A DNA stretch of 40,353 nucleotides from JBQTKD01 sp052386455 (GCA_052386455.1 JBQTKD010000048.1:1-40353); one strand, 5' to 3'; counted from the first letter of the stretch, positions 24,200 through 32,418 are shown. The notes: generated by a model from the letters alone, not told the origin. Numbers and translations: made by a program.

Positions 24200-25414
24200 T
24201 TACACGCGGCGGCGGATCGCGTAGGCGACTGCGCCCACCGCGAGGACCGCAAGCCCCACGACGACGGACTGCGCGGGCAGCGCGAACGCCAGCACGAGGC
24301 AGCCGCCCAGACCGGCACCGGCCCATGCCCTGGAGCCCAGCGTCCAGGCCGATGCGTTGGCGATCGCGTAGTAGAGAAGGACGCCGAAGGAGGAGAAGCC
24401 GATCGCGCCGCGGAGGTCGAGCGTGGCGGCGAGGACGGCGACCACGGCACCCACCGCCAGCTCTGCGTGGAGCGGCCGCCCCGCGCGGACGGTGGCGAGC
24501 GGCCGGGGAAGGTGTCCGTCGCGGGCCATGGCCAGCGTGGTCCGCGAGACGCCGAGGAGCAGCGCGAGCAGGGCGCCCGCGGCGGCGAGCGTGGCGGTGG
24601 TGCGGACCGGCCACTCGAGGCGCTCCGCGCCCGCGGCGTCGGCAAGCTCGGCCAGGGGAGTGGCGGTGGCGGCCATGCCGTCGGGCCCGAGAACCGCGAG
24701 GTTTGCCGCGAGCACGGCGGCGTACACGACGAGGACGATCGCGAGCGACCGGCGGATCGCCCGAGGAATGGTGCGGGCGGGGTCGCGGACCTCTTCGCCG
24801 AGGGTGGCCAGCCGGGCGTATCCGGCGAACGCGAAGAAGAGGAGCCCCGCGGCCTCCAGGACGCCGGCCACGCCGGCGTCGGCGTTCACCCGAAGCCGCT
24901 CGGCGTCGGCCGCGTCCGAGCCCAGCGCGACGACGACCACCGCGGCGAGGACTGCGAGCACGACCGCCACGATCACGGCGCCCACGAGGGCGGAACGGTG
25001 CACGCCGAGGCAGTTCAGCGCGGTGAGGCCGACCACGACCGCGGCGGCGACGGTGCCCGCGTGGTCGGGCCAGGCATACGCGCCGACGGCGAGCGCCATC
25101 GCGGCACACGACGCGCTCTTGCCGGTGACGAACGCCCAACCGGCGAGGTAGCCCCAGAACGGGCCGAGCTGCTCGCGGCCGTACACGTACGCGCCGCCGG
25201 ACTGCGGGTGTCTGGCGGCGAGGCGGGCGGAGGAGTCGGCGTTGCACCAGGCGACCAGGGCGGCGAGCGCGAGGGCGAGGGGGAGTGCCGCTCCCGCCGC
25301 CGCGGCGGCCGGCGTCCACACGACGAACACTCCCGCGCCGAGCATCGCGCTGCATCCGACGACCGTCGCCGCGCCCGGCCCGAGGCGGCGCGGAATGATG
25401 GTCGTGTCGGGCAC
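24200..25414 (-). CDS. APC-superfamily amino acid permease
   Basis: A 404-residue membrane transporter with about 12 hydrophobic segments. The family signature is near the N-terminus (TVVGCSAMLGAGVFVVW), with the Gly-rich unwound helix of APC amino acid/cation symporters, and later FFAFAGYARLATLGEEVRDPARTIPRAI. The substrate is unknown. GTG start at 25414; the LURP-like gene follows closely. Confidence 0.87.
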   Translation of the reverse strand: MPDTTIIPRRLGPGAATVVGCSAMLGAGVFVVWTPAAAAAGAALPLALALAALVAWCNADSSARLAARHPQSGGAYVYGREQLGPFWGYLAGWAFVTGKSASCAAMALAVGAYAWPDHAGTVAAAVVVGLTALNCLGVHRSALVGAVIVAVVLAVLAAVVVVALGSDAADAERLRVNADAGVAGVLEAAGLLFFAFAGYARLATLGEEVRDPARTIPRAIRRSLAIVLVVYAAVLAANLAVLGPDGMAATATPLAELADAAGAERLEWPVRTTATLAAAGALLALLLGVSRTTLAMARDGHLPRPLATVRAGRPLHAELAVGAVVAVLAATLDLRGAIGFSSFGVLLYYAIANASAWTLGSRAWAGAGLGGCLVLAFALPAQSVVVGLAVLAVGAVAYAIRRRV

Positions 25415-25464
25415 GTTCCCGACGATGCCGGCTCCAGGTGAACAGCGTGCGAGGGGATTGGTCG

Positions 25465-25902
25465 ATGGGTGCGTCGGATCGCGTGAAGGACACCGTCGTG
25501 AAGGCGCTGAGCTCAGCGCACACGCAGTTGCTGCGCCGCAGCAAGGGCCGCTTCGGGGCGTCCTTCCGCAAGGCGCCGACGCTGCTGTTGACCACCACCG
25601 GCCGCAAGAGCGGCCAACGGCGGACGGTACCGCTGCTGTACCTGGCCGACGGGGACGCGCTGGTCGTCGTCGGCAGCTACGCGGGGGACGACCGGACTCC
25701 CGCGTGGTTTCTGAACCTGATCGCCAACCCGGACGTCGAGGTCGAGCGGGACGCGAAGAAGGTCGCGATGACGGCGACGGTGGCGACCGCCGACGACAAG
25801 GCCAGGCTGTGGCCCGCGCTGGTGAAGATGTACCCGAGCTACGAGTCGTACCAGAAGAAGACGTCGCGGGACATCCCGCTCGCGCTGCTTCGTGCGCGAT
25901 GA
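25465..25902 (+). CDS. F420-type nitroreductase / deazaflavin-dependent oxidoreductase
   Basis: A 145-residue protein of the deazaflavin-dependent nitroreductase (Ddn) family, a split beta-barrel that uses cofactor F420. The core is LLLTTTGRKSGQRRTVPLLYLADGDALVVVGSYAGDD...PAWFLNLIANPDVEV. ATG 25465 is preceded by GAGGGG with good spacing; GTG 25438 would add nine residues. The stop overlaps the thioesterase start by four bases, so the two are coupled. Confidence 0.88.
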   Translation: MGASDRVKDTVVKALSSAHTQLLRRSKGRFGASFRKAPTLLLTTTGRKSGQRRTVPLLYLADGDALVVVGSYAGDDRTPAWFLNLIANPDVEVERDAKKVAMTATVATADDKARLWPALVKMYPSYESYQKKTSRDIPLALLRAR

Positions 25903-26297
25903 CCTTCTCGTTTCCCGTCCGCGTCCGCTATCACGAAGTGGACGCGCAGGGCGTGGTGTTCAACGCGTGGTACCTGGTGTGGTTCGACGAGGCGTTCACG
26001 GCCTTCCTCGAGGCGCGCGGGGTCGCGTACCGGGCGATGCTCGACGCGGGGTACGACGTGCAACTCGTGCACACGGAGCTCGACTGGGCAGCGGGGATCG
26101 GCTTCCACGACAGTCCCGTCGTGGCGGTGACGTGCCCGCGCCTGGGCCGGACCAGCTTCGACATCGCCTTCGAGGTACGCCGCGACGGCGAGGTCACCTG
26201 CACGGGCCGCACCACGTACGTGGTCGTCGCGACCGACGGGTCCGGGAAGCGCGAGCTGCCGGGGTTCCTGCGCGAAGCGTTGGGCCATTCCGCCTAG
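25899..26297 (+). CDS. Hotdog-fold acyl-CoA thioesterase (4HBT type)
   Basis: A 132-residue hotdog-fold protein of the 4-hydroxybenzoyl-CoA thioesterase/YbgC type. The characteristic active-site strand is VRYHEVDAQGVVFNAWYLVWFDEA, with the catalytic Asp in the usual place. It should hydrolyse an acyl-CoA thioester; the acyl group is unknown. It overlaps the F420-type gene by four bases and shares a CTAG stop with convergent uppP. Confidence 0.88.
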   Translation: MTFSFPVRVRYHEVDAQGVVFNAWYLVWFDEAFTAFLEARGVAYRAMLDAGYDVQLVHTELDWAAGIGFHDSPVVAVTCPRLGRTSFDIAFEVRRDGEVTCTGRTTYVVVATDGSGKRELPGFLREALGHSA

Positions 26298-27180
26298 GGC
26301 GCTGCTGCGACGGGGGCGCTGGCGCCGGCCGGTGCGGGTGCGGCGTCGATGTCGCTCTTGGCGTCGAGGACGCCGGTGGCGACGAGGAGCAGCACCAGGG
26401 CGCCGAGCACGACGCGGTAGATCACGAACGGCGTGTACGTGTGGGTGCTGACGTAGCGCAGCAGCCAGGCGATGGCGGCGTAGCCGACGGCGAACGACAC
26501 GATCGTGGCGAGGATCGTCTGCCCGTTGCTGTACGGGGTGTCGCCGGAGGTCACGTCCTCGATCTGGAAGATGCCGGCCGCGACGACGGCCGGGATGGCC
26601 AGGAGGAAGGCGAAGCGGGTGGCGACCGCGCGCTGCTGACCCAGCGCCAGCCCCATGGAGATGGTGGCGCCGGAGCGGGAGACGCCGGGGACGAGTGCGC
26701 ACGCCTGGGCGAGGCCGCAGAGGACGCCGTCGCGCATCGTCAGGTCGTTGCTGGCGCGGTGCAGCTTCGCCATGCGCTCGGCCGCGGCGAGCACGAGGCC
26801 CATGACGATGAGCATGGTGCCGACGATCCAGAGGTTGCGGGCGCCGGTCTTGATGTCGTCCTGGAAGGCGATGCCGAGCAGGGCGATCGGGATCGTGCCA
26901 CGATGACGTACCAGCCCATGCGGGCGTCGACGTGGCTGCGCAGTTCCGGCTTGAAGAGGGACTGCGTCCAGGTCTTCGTGATGTTCCAGATGTCCTTGCG
27001 GAAGTACAGGAGGACGGCCAGTTCGGTGCCGATCTGGATGACGGCGGTGAACGAGGCGCCGGGGTCCTTCCAGCCGAACAGGTCGGGGAAGATGCGCAGG
27101 TGCGCGCTGGAGCTGATCGGAAGAAACTCCGTCAGCCCCTGCAGCAGGCCGAGAAAGACGGCCTGAAACCACTCCACCAC
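26294..27180 (-). pseudogene. uppP: Undecaprenyl-diphosphatase, frameshifted in this sequence
   Basis: UppP/BacA recycles undecaprenyl pyrophosphate for cell-wall synthesis in the membrane. The N-terminal half (MVEWFQAVFLGLLQGLTEFLPISSSAHL to MGWYVIV) is read from ATG 27180. The rest (GTIPIALLG, PGVSRSGATISMG, down to the stop) is in another frame. The two halves join if one base is restored near 26897-26902, where the strand reads GTGGCACG and an intact gene would read, for example, GTCGGCACG. The repaired protein would be about 295 residues, normal for the family. All motifs are otherwise intact, so a sequencing error or a very recent mutation is likelier than old decay. Confidence 0.85.
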
Positions 27181-27307
27181 GATGCTGCGCCCCCGCCGCC
27201 GAATCAGACGTGATCAAGGGTAAAGGGCTTGATCGTCCGAGCGCAGGCGTCTAGCCGCGCGGGGTGAACGTGTCCCGCTCTGCGGTGATCGTCTGACGGG
27301 GCGTCGA

Positions 27308-27334
27308 GACGATCTTGCTAGACGCAAGATCGTC
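27308..27334. terminator. Perfect 11-bp hairpin between DUF222-HNH gene and uppP
   Basis: Arms GACGATCTTGC and GCAAGATCGTC with a five-base loop (TAGAC). It lies about 100 bases after the DUF222-HNH stop and before uppP on the same strand. There is no T tract. It is a possible terminator or regulatory stem in an otherwise gene-free gap of about 250 bases (27181-27432). Confidence 0.5.
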
Positions 27335-27432
27335 GGGATTCCTCACGATGTGGCTGGGCCCGTGCAGGTGCGCAACGACACCATTTCTCCCAGATCGTCC
27401 GCAATTACCGGGTGGGGACCAGTGGCCGGCCA

Positions 27433-28701
27433 TCAGGCTGCAGTTCGTTCGCGCCAGTGGCTGTTGCGTCGCGGGCGCTGGTAGGGATCGACGCGCTCGG
27501 GTGGGATGAGTTCGATGTGCCCGTCTTCTGCGACTCGAAGATCCCAGCCGTGGTGATGGACTTGATCGTGATGGAACGGGCACAAAAGACAGAGATTCTC
27601 GAGGTCTGTCGGGCCTAGGTCTTCCCAGTACTCGAGGTGGTGCGCGTCGCACCATTCCGGTGGACGGGTGCAGTTCTCGCCGACGCACCCACCGTCGCGC
27701 GCGACCAACGCGAGCCACTGGGCGGGGGAGGCGAGGCGTTGCGAGCGGCCCAGGCGCAGCGGGATGCCGTTGCCGTCGATGTGCAGGGGGTGCAGGTTCG
27801 CGCTGCAGGCGATGCGGCGGACTGCTTCGGCGGTGAGGGTTTCCCCGGTGGTCGTGATGCCGAACCCGGTGCCGGTGTTGAGGTTGTCCTGGCTGATGGT
27901 CACGATGATGTGCGGGGCGTGTCCGCGGACGGTGGGGAGGTTCCCGAAGCGCAGGCTTCGGTCGACCAGGTCGTCCATGGCATCGGCGCGGCGCTGCTCG
28001 GGGGTCCGGTCGTCGCGGGTGCCGTCGGCGGCGGGCTGCGGCGCGGCCAGTGGATTCAGCGCCGCCTTGAGTTTGGCGATCTCCTCGTCGGTCCCGGTCC
28101 AACTCATGGTCTGGGTGCCGTCGTGGTTGTCGCGAATGTTCATGCGCCGCTTGCGTGGCGCGTCGGCCTCGCGGCCCAGCAGCCCATCGGGATCGATGAC
28201 GTGCTCGACCCGCTTGTGCAGCTTGCGCAACTCCAGCGCGTTGCTGGTCGCTGCGCGGTCGAGCAAATAGCGCTCGGCGTGGACGATCTGCCGCTCCGTC
28301 GCGCCCGTGGGCAGGTCGCTCACGATCGAGCAGACGGCGGTTGCCTGCTCCAGGGCTATGTCCCCGGCGGCGAGTCGGTCGTAGGTCGCGGGGCACAGCG
28401 TCTCGAGCGCAGTTGCCGTACGCACGCGGCTGGCAGCGGTGCTCGGGTCCATCGTGAGGAGCCCGGTCATCCACGCAGAGGTAGACGACGCCCCGACCCG
28501 ATGCGGTAGGTCCCGCATGCCGGCGAGGCTGATGTGGTCCAGTCCGAGCGAAGCCAGCTGCGCCTCAATGCGGTGATGCGCACGGAAGAGCTGCATCAGC
28601 TCGTGATCGCCGACCTTGTGATGGTGCTCGTCCATGGCCGCACGCACAGCGGCCAACGCGTCGGCAAGGCCGGCGTAGGCGTCGAGCACGGGGGTGTTCA
28701 T
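27433..28701 (-). CDS. DUF222 / HNH endonuclease domain protein (13E12-repeat type)
   Basis: A 422-residue protein with an N-terminal DUF222 region (about 40-290) and a C-terminal HNH nuclease motif: GENCTRPPEWCDAHHLEYWEDLGPTDLENLCLLCPFHHDQVHH. This is the multicopy 13E12-repeat family of mycobacteria and other actinobacteria; its biological role is unclear. ATG 28701 has no good ribosome-binding site but lies about seven bases after a -10 box, so the transcript may be leaderless. The promoter contains a LexA box, implying DNA-damage induction. Confidence 0.9.
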   Translation of the reverse strand: MNTPVLDAYAGLADALAAVRAAMDEHHHKVGDHELMQLFRAHHRIEAQLASLGLDHISLAGMRDLPHRVGASSTSAWMTGLLTMDPSTAASRVRTATALETLCPATYDRLAAGDIALEQATAVCSIVSDLPTGATERQIVHAERYLLDRAATSNALELRKLHKRVEHVIDPDGLLGREADAPRKRRMNIRDNHDGTQTMSWTGTDEEIAKLKAALNPLAAPQPAADGTRDDRTPEQRRADAMDDLVDRSLRFGNLPTVRGHAPHIIVTISQDNLNTGTGFGITTTGETLTAEAVRRIACSANLHPLHIDGNGIPLRLGRSQRLASPAQWLALVARDGGCVGENCTRPPEWCDAHHLEYWEDLGPTDLENLCLLCPFHHDQVHHHGWDLRVAEDGHIELIPPERVDPYQRPRRNSHWRERTAA

Positions 28702-28708
28702 GCCTCAC

Positions 28709-28738
28709 AGAATATCGAACACCCGTTCGGATTGACAA
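28709..28738 (-). promoter_or_regulatory. SOS promoter: -35 TTGTCA, LexA box, -10 TATTCT
   Basis: On the minus strand TTGTCA (28733-28738) and TATTCT (28709-28714) are 18 bases apart. The spacer contains, in plus-strand reading, TCGAAC, four bases and GTTCGG (28715-28730). This matches the actinobacterial SOS box TCGAAC-N4-GTTCGA at 11 of 12 positions, ideally placed for LexA to block RNA polymerase. Confidence 0.8.
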
Positions 28739-28786
28739 GATTAATCGCACAAATATCGCAGTTTGAACCGCATGCGGAGAGGGTGG

Positions 28787-29119
28787 TTAGGTCACCGCCG
28801 CAGACAACCGTCGCAGATTCTCGGCGACCGTCAGCTCGCGGAGGTAGCGCACGGCCAGCCCGAATTCGTGCGGCGAACCGAGGCCACCCGACGCGGTGAC
28901 CAGGGCGTCGACCAGTGCCACCCGTCGGGCGTAGCGGCGTCCGGCGTGCGAGCGCCGCGGACTCAACGGCGACGCGGCCCATTCGGCAGCCACGGTCGCG
29001 AGGACGGGGTTCGGATGCGCCTGGCCGCGTCGTGCGTATCGAGCGACAGCTCGCCGGTCCGCCGCCGAGAGCGCACACCAACGATCCCGCGGGCTCGCGA
29101 GGCGCTCGTCGGCATTCAT
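28787..29119 (-). CDS. Hypothetical protein
   Basis: A 110-residue Arg/Ala-rich protein with no recognised domain (ADRRAVARYARRGQAHPNPVLATVAAEWA; SPHEFGLAVRYLRELTVAENLRRL). The predicted structure is helical. The frame is preserved with actinobacterial codon bias. The ATG at 29119 is immediately preceded by GAAGG, so the true start is uncertain. It is the last gene before the left junction of the integrated element. Confidence 0.55.
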   Translation of the reverse strand: MNADERLASPRDRWCALSAADRRAVARYARRGQAHPNPVLATVAAEWAASPLSPRRSHAGRRYARRVALVDALVTASGGLGSPHEFGLAVRYLRELTVAENLRRLSAAVT

Positions 29120-29234
29120 CCTTCGACGGTAGGAACGCGCCCACCCCGCCGGTATCGGAGGAACCGGTCGTTCTATCTCAACCGTTCGGCCGAGGGGATT
29201 GGGCTGTAGGAGATACCCCGAACCGACAAGACGC

Positions 29235-29252
29235 CATCTGACATAACGTCCA
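29235..29252. repeat. attL core (left copy of the 18-bp direct repeat)
   Basis: CATCTGACATAACGTCCA, identical to the right copy. It contains the XerD-arm-like ATCTGACATAA and the six-base centre CGTCCA of the dif-like site. The next 11 bases (CTGCTCCCGAG) do not match the XerC arm, so this is a hybrid site, as expected for the element-derived junction. Confidence 0.85.
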
Positions 29253-29287
29253 CTGCTCCCGAGGTGGACGGCATGCTATCGCGCGTG

Positions 29288-29564
29288 TCAAGCGCGGTTC
29301 GGGGGAGCGCCTAAGCCTGCGTTATGTCCAGATCGCCGATGGCCCTTCACTGAGCTCGCGCCACCGATCCACTCGTCCGAGAATCGCTCGGCGGCGTCGC
29401 CGGTGTCCGTCTGACGCTGTGTCACGCGGGGACGCTCGCGGCCGTCGAGAGAGATCACGTTGATAGGCAGATCGACTGTCGGATTTCCCACAGATGCCTT
29501 CAGGTCTTCGGCAACGGTGTCGTGGTGAACGCCGACGGGCGGTGCCGATCGCGCGGGTGCTCAT
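29288..29564 (-). pseudogene. Frameshifted fragment of a helix-turn-helix protein
   Basis: Two frames together spell a typical helix-turn-helix: GMSTRAIGTA (29567-29538) continues one frame over as VGVHHDTVAEDLKASVGN, then INVISLDGRERP and a hydrophilic tail to the stop at 29288. One extra C near 29537 accounts for the break. Similar HTH-plus-DGRERP segments occur in ParB-like and phage DNA-binding proteins. No upstream domain remains before the frameshift. It is either a decaying regulator of the element or a base-calling error in a short gene. Confidence 0.5.
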
Positions 29565-29607
29565 GCCGGGTGGCGGTGGGGTATCTGCTGCCGTAAGTGG
29601 CGGCGCG

Positions 29608-29814
29608 CTACCGTCGGCGAGGCATTCGGCCGTTGTGGTCGGGGCGGGGTGGGTGGAGCATCCGCTGCACTGCTCCAAGCCCCACGGCGATACCGGGAAG
29701 CAGCAGGAGCAGCGCCCAGAACGCCAGGTTGGCCCCGGTCGCGACTACGCCGACGATCGTTAGCGGGAGCAGCGCCAGCGCGGCGGCTTGCCACGGGTGC
29801 CTACGGAACCACAT
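29608..29814 (-). CDS. Small membrane protein of the element
   Basis: A 68-residue protein with two hydrophobic helices (AAALALLPLTIVGVVATG and AFWALLLLLPGIAVGLGAV) and basic ends (MWFRRHP, MPRRR). The ribosome-binding site is weak (GAGG about 13 bases upstream). It follows the phospholipase gene. A holin-like or superinfection-exclusion role is conceivable from size alone, but nothing proves it. Confidence 0.6.
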   Translation of the reverse strand: MWFRRHPWQAAALALLPLTIVGVVATGANLAFWALLLLLPGIAVGLGAVQRMLHPPRPDHNGRMPRRR

Positions 29815-29862
29815 GGGATCTCACTCGTCCTCTCCCGGCCAGCAACGACCCTACGGTGCCCA

Positions 29863-30387
29863 TCAGGCGAACCACACGGCGAACATGGCGGCCCCGTATG
29901 CGTACTTCTTGGCGAGTCGCCGGCACTCGTCGCGGTCCTCGCCTCGGTACTGGCCGCACTCGCCGTAGTACAGGACCGCAGCGAACCAGGAATTGATCTC
30001 GTTGACGTTCATCTGCGACTTCTTCAACCGGTGCCCGCGCTGCATCAGGTAGAAGCCGTAGTCGTGCATGTCGCACGCCGGCTTGAAGTCGAACTTGCCG
30101 TGGCCCGGCCGGTCCGCCACCTTGGTGCAGCCGTCGCCGTACTTCAGTCCGCGCACGGTGACCCCGCCACCGCCGTTGTAGTGGTGCGTGTAGGTGGCCG
30201 CCTTGGCCGGTGGCGTGCACTTGCCGGTGAGCCAGTTGCGCACTGCCGTCTGTCCCCAGTCCGAGCAGCCGCCCGGCCCGTACGCCGTCGCCGTTTCGCT
30301 CGCTGCCGCGACCGGGGCCGTCGCGGAGCACACGAGGGTCATGCCGAGCAGCGCCGCGGCCCGCCCCGCCCGCCCCCAGATCGTCAC
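29863..30387 (-). CDS. Secreted prokaryotic phospholipase A2
   Basis: A 174-residue exported enzyme predicted to hydrolyse the sn-2 ester of phospholipids. It has a signal peptide (AALLGMTLVCSATAPVAAA). The catalytic helix is ACDMHDYGF with the His108-Asp109 pair, and the calcium loop is near YGDGCTKV (Asp85). Several cysteines could form the usual disulfides. Start: GTG 30387 gives a complete signal peptide; the upstream open frame looks non-coding. It sits within the element next to the capsid module, an unusual cargo for a small satellite, and is followed by the membrane-protein gene. Confidence 0.85.
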   Translation of the reverse strand: MTIWGRAGRAAALLGMTLVCSATAPVAAASETATAYGPGGCSDWGQTAVRNWLTGKCTPPAKAATYTHHYNGGGGVTVRGLKYGDGCTKVADRPGHGKFDFKPACDMHDYGFYLMQRGHRLKKSQMNVNEINSWFAAVLYYGECGQYRGEDRDECRRLAKKYAYGAAMFAVWFA

Positions 30388-30614
30388 CTCGCCTTGGACG
30401 GCCCGCCCCCGTTGTCGGTTCCGTCCGCATTCGCACCGACGGGGAAACGCGAGGCCCCCGTGCGCTGCGGCACACGGGGGCGCTCCTTGCGTTTGCGGCG
30501 CAGGCGGCCTGCGGGCAGAGAAGGGTGCCCGGTTCGTTCGGCCGCCTTGCTTCGGCCCCGGACGCGAACCTGAAGCGCCCCCGGCCGTGAGTTTGACGCC
30601 GCGCCGTGCAGGTC

Positions 30615-30785
30615 CTACTGCCGGGCGGTGCCGTAGTCCGCGTACCGCCAACCGCCGCTGGCTCGAGGCGGTTCGCCCTCGAGGCGATGCGCCTCGTCGT
30701 CGATGTAGATCGCGCCCGCGGAGGACTCGACCCGCGCCGTGGACGGCGGCACCTGCGGCCCGCTGCGGGGCCCGTCGCCGCTCAC
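30615..30785 (-). CDS. Small satellite protein, head-module
   Basis: A 56-residue protein (VESSAGAIYIDDEAHRLEGEPPRASGGWRYADYGTARQ at its C-terminus) with no recognised domain. GTG 30785 overlaps the stop of the preceding gene by four bases (GTGA), which supports it being real. Its place after the capsid gene suggests a head or structural accessory role. Confidence 0.6.
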   Translation of the reverse strand: MSGDGPRSGPQVPPSTARVESSAGAIYIDDEAHRLEGEPPRASGGWRYADYGTARQ

Positions 30786-31039
30786 GCGGTGCCTCGCACC
30801 GTCACCACGCCGTCGGCGTCCACGCGGGCACCCGTCATCGCCGCGAGCACCCACGCGGGCAGCGCCTCGCCCGGCACGAACACCACGTCGACACCATCGG
30901 GCGAGGTTGCCCGGACGTAGGTCCGAGCCACCCGCGCCGACGGGTTCGTCGTGAGGCCCGGACCGACCTCCTGCGCCCTCCGGTCGGCCTCGACGGCCTC
31001 GGCCTCCACACGCGCCTCGCGGGCGCTCGGGCGGGCCAT
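30782..31039 (-). CDS. Small satellite protein downstream of capsid
   Basis: An 85-residue protein: charged helix (ARPSAREARVEAEAVEADRRAQ), then a beta-rich part (TYVRATSPDGVDVVFVPGEALPAWVLAAM). No family recognised. Its ATG overlaps the capsid stop by one base and its stop overlaps the next GTG by four, so it is in the same translational unit. A head-completion or decoration function is a guess from position only. Confidence 0.65.
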   Translation of the reverse strand: MARPSAREARVEAEAVEADRRAQEVGPGLTTNPSARVARTYVRATSPDGVDVVFVPGEALPAWVLAAMTGARVDADGVVTVRGTA

Positions 31040-32418
31040 CAGGCGCCCTGCAGCGCGCGGTAGACCGCGAACGAGCGCGGACGGGCTGGCTGCACGTCGC
31101 CGCGCCAGTGCGCCACGATCCCCACCTGACCGTTCTCGGCGTACCGCTCCGTCAGGACCTGGATCGTGAAGTCCATGCGCTGACCGATCAGCAGCTGCGA
31201 CCAGTCCCCGACGAACAGGTCCGTGGCGCGGTTGACCATGGTCCCCCGCGTGTAGGACGGCACCTGGTTGCTGACCAACCGCGGCAGCGCCGCAACGGCC
31301 TCGGGCACCATCAACGGCTGCCCCTGGGTGTCGTAGGCCTTCGCGTACTGGCGCTCCAGCTTGGAGTTCCAGATCGCCGCGGACGGCATCTCGTTGTTGT
31401 CCTTGACCGTGCCGATGGTGTCGATCACCTCGTTCCAGTACGACGCAGCGGTCTGCGTGGTGCCGTTCGCGGCGTCGCCGAGCACGCTGGACGGGGCGAC
31501 CGCCAGCAGCGCCGCCAGGACGCCGCGCGGGCTCGGCGGGGTGGGGAGGTTGATCGACCCGGACCCGGTCGTGACGCCGCCGTAGAGCGCCGCGAGGTCC
31601 AGGGCCAGGGCCATGGACTTGGCGATCGCGTCTTCGATCAGGTTGTCCCCGTCCGGGGAGGCGTCCTGCAGCCACTCCAGGGACGCGACCGTCAGGCAGG
31701 ACATCGTCTTGGCGTCCAGGGTCACGTTGTCGAACGTCGGATCGGAGGCCGTGATCGTCGAGCCCTCGGTGCGGAACGCCGCCGTCGGATCCCCGGTCAG
31801 CCGGCCGATCTGCACGGTCTTCGCGGCCATCGGGACCACGCTTGCACCGGCCTGCAGCACCGCCGCGTAGTTCCGCGCCCGGTCGACGATCGAGCCGGCC
31901 CAGATCGTCGGGATCACCGCGGAGGCGCCGCCGGTCGACAGTGCGCGGACCATCTGCCCGAGGCTGCCGTGCTGGCCGACGACGGCCTGCTCGCGGGCGC
32001 TGTCCAGCGAACGGACGACGACCGGGTGGGCGTTGAACGACTCGCCACGCCTCAGCGCCGCGCGAGTGTTGTCGCCCGAGTAGACGAACCCCGGCCCGCG
32101 GTGCTCGTCCGCGGAGCCGCCGCGGCGAACCCCGGTCGGCCAGGACTCGGACTGCAAACCGTGGGCGACCTCGTCGAGACGTTGCTCGCGCAGCAGCTCG
32201 GCGATCCTCGCGTTTCGCAGCTCGATGCGGTCCGTCAGGCTCTCCCGCAGAGTCCTCGTCGAATCGACGTCGGCCTGCCCGAACGACAGCGGCCCGCCCT
32301 CGGCGGTGTTGCGCTCCTCGGCGTGCCACGCCCGCATCTGGGCCAGCAGCTCGTTGCTCTTGGCCAGGTCGTTGTGGTTCTCGCTGCGAAGCCGATCGAT
32401 CATTTCCTGAATGCGCAC
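31039..32418 (-). CDS. HK97-type phage major capsid protein
   Basis: A 459-residue capsid protein. Residues 1 to about 90 are a charged coiled coil (IDRLRSENHNDLAKSNELLAQMRAWHAEE; LTDRIELRNARIAELLREQRLDEV), like the delta scaffold of HK97-fold capsids. The remainder shows the usual fold pattern: AAVLQAGASVVPMAAKTVQIGRLTGDPTAAFRTEGSTITASDPTFDNVTLDAKTM in pieces, then LALDLAALYGG, WNSKLERQYAK, and a C-terminal DFTIQVLTERYAENGQVGIVAHWRGDVQP. No separate prohead protease gene is present. GTG 32418 used; ATG 32403 is possible. Confidence 0.9.
   Translation of the reverse strand: MRIQEMIDRLRSENHNDLAKSNELLAQMRAWHAEERNTAEGGPLSFGQADVDSTRTLRESLTDRIELRNARIAELLREQRLDEVAHGLQSESWPTGVRRGGSADEHRGPGFVYSGDNTRAALRRGESFNAHPVVVRSLDSAREQAVVGQHGSLGQMVRALSTGGASAVIPTIWAGSIVDRARNYAAVLQAGASVVPMAAKTVQIGRLTGDPTAAFRTEGSTITASDPTFDNVTLDAKTMSCLTVASLEWLQDASPDGDNLIEDAIAKSMALALDLAALYGGVTTGSGSINLPTPPSPRGVLAALLAVAPSSVLGDAANGTTQTAASYWNEVIDTIGTVKDNNEMPSAAIWNSKLERQYAKAYDTQGQPLMVPEAVAALPRLVSNQVPSYTRGTMVNRATDLFVGDWSQLLIGQRMDFTIQVLTERYAENGQVGIVAHWRGDVQPARPRSFAVYRALQGA

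Noticed and set aside
29235..29252. tRNA gene as integration target
   Set aside because: No tRNA-like cloverleaf or T-loop sequence around either repeat; the dif architecture explains the repeat better.
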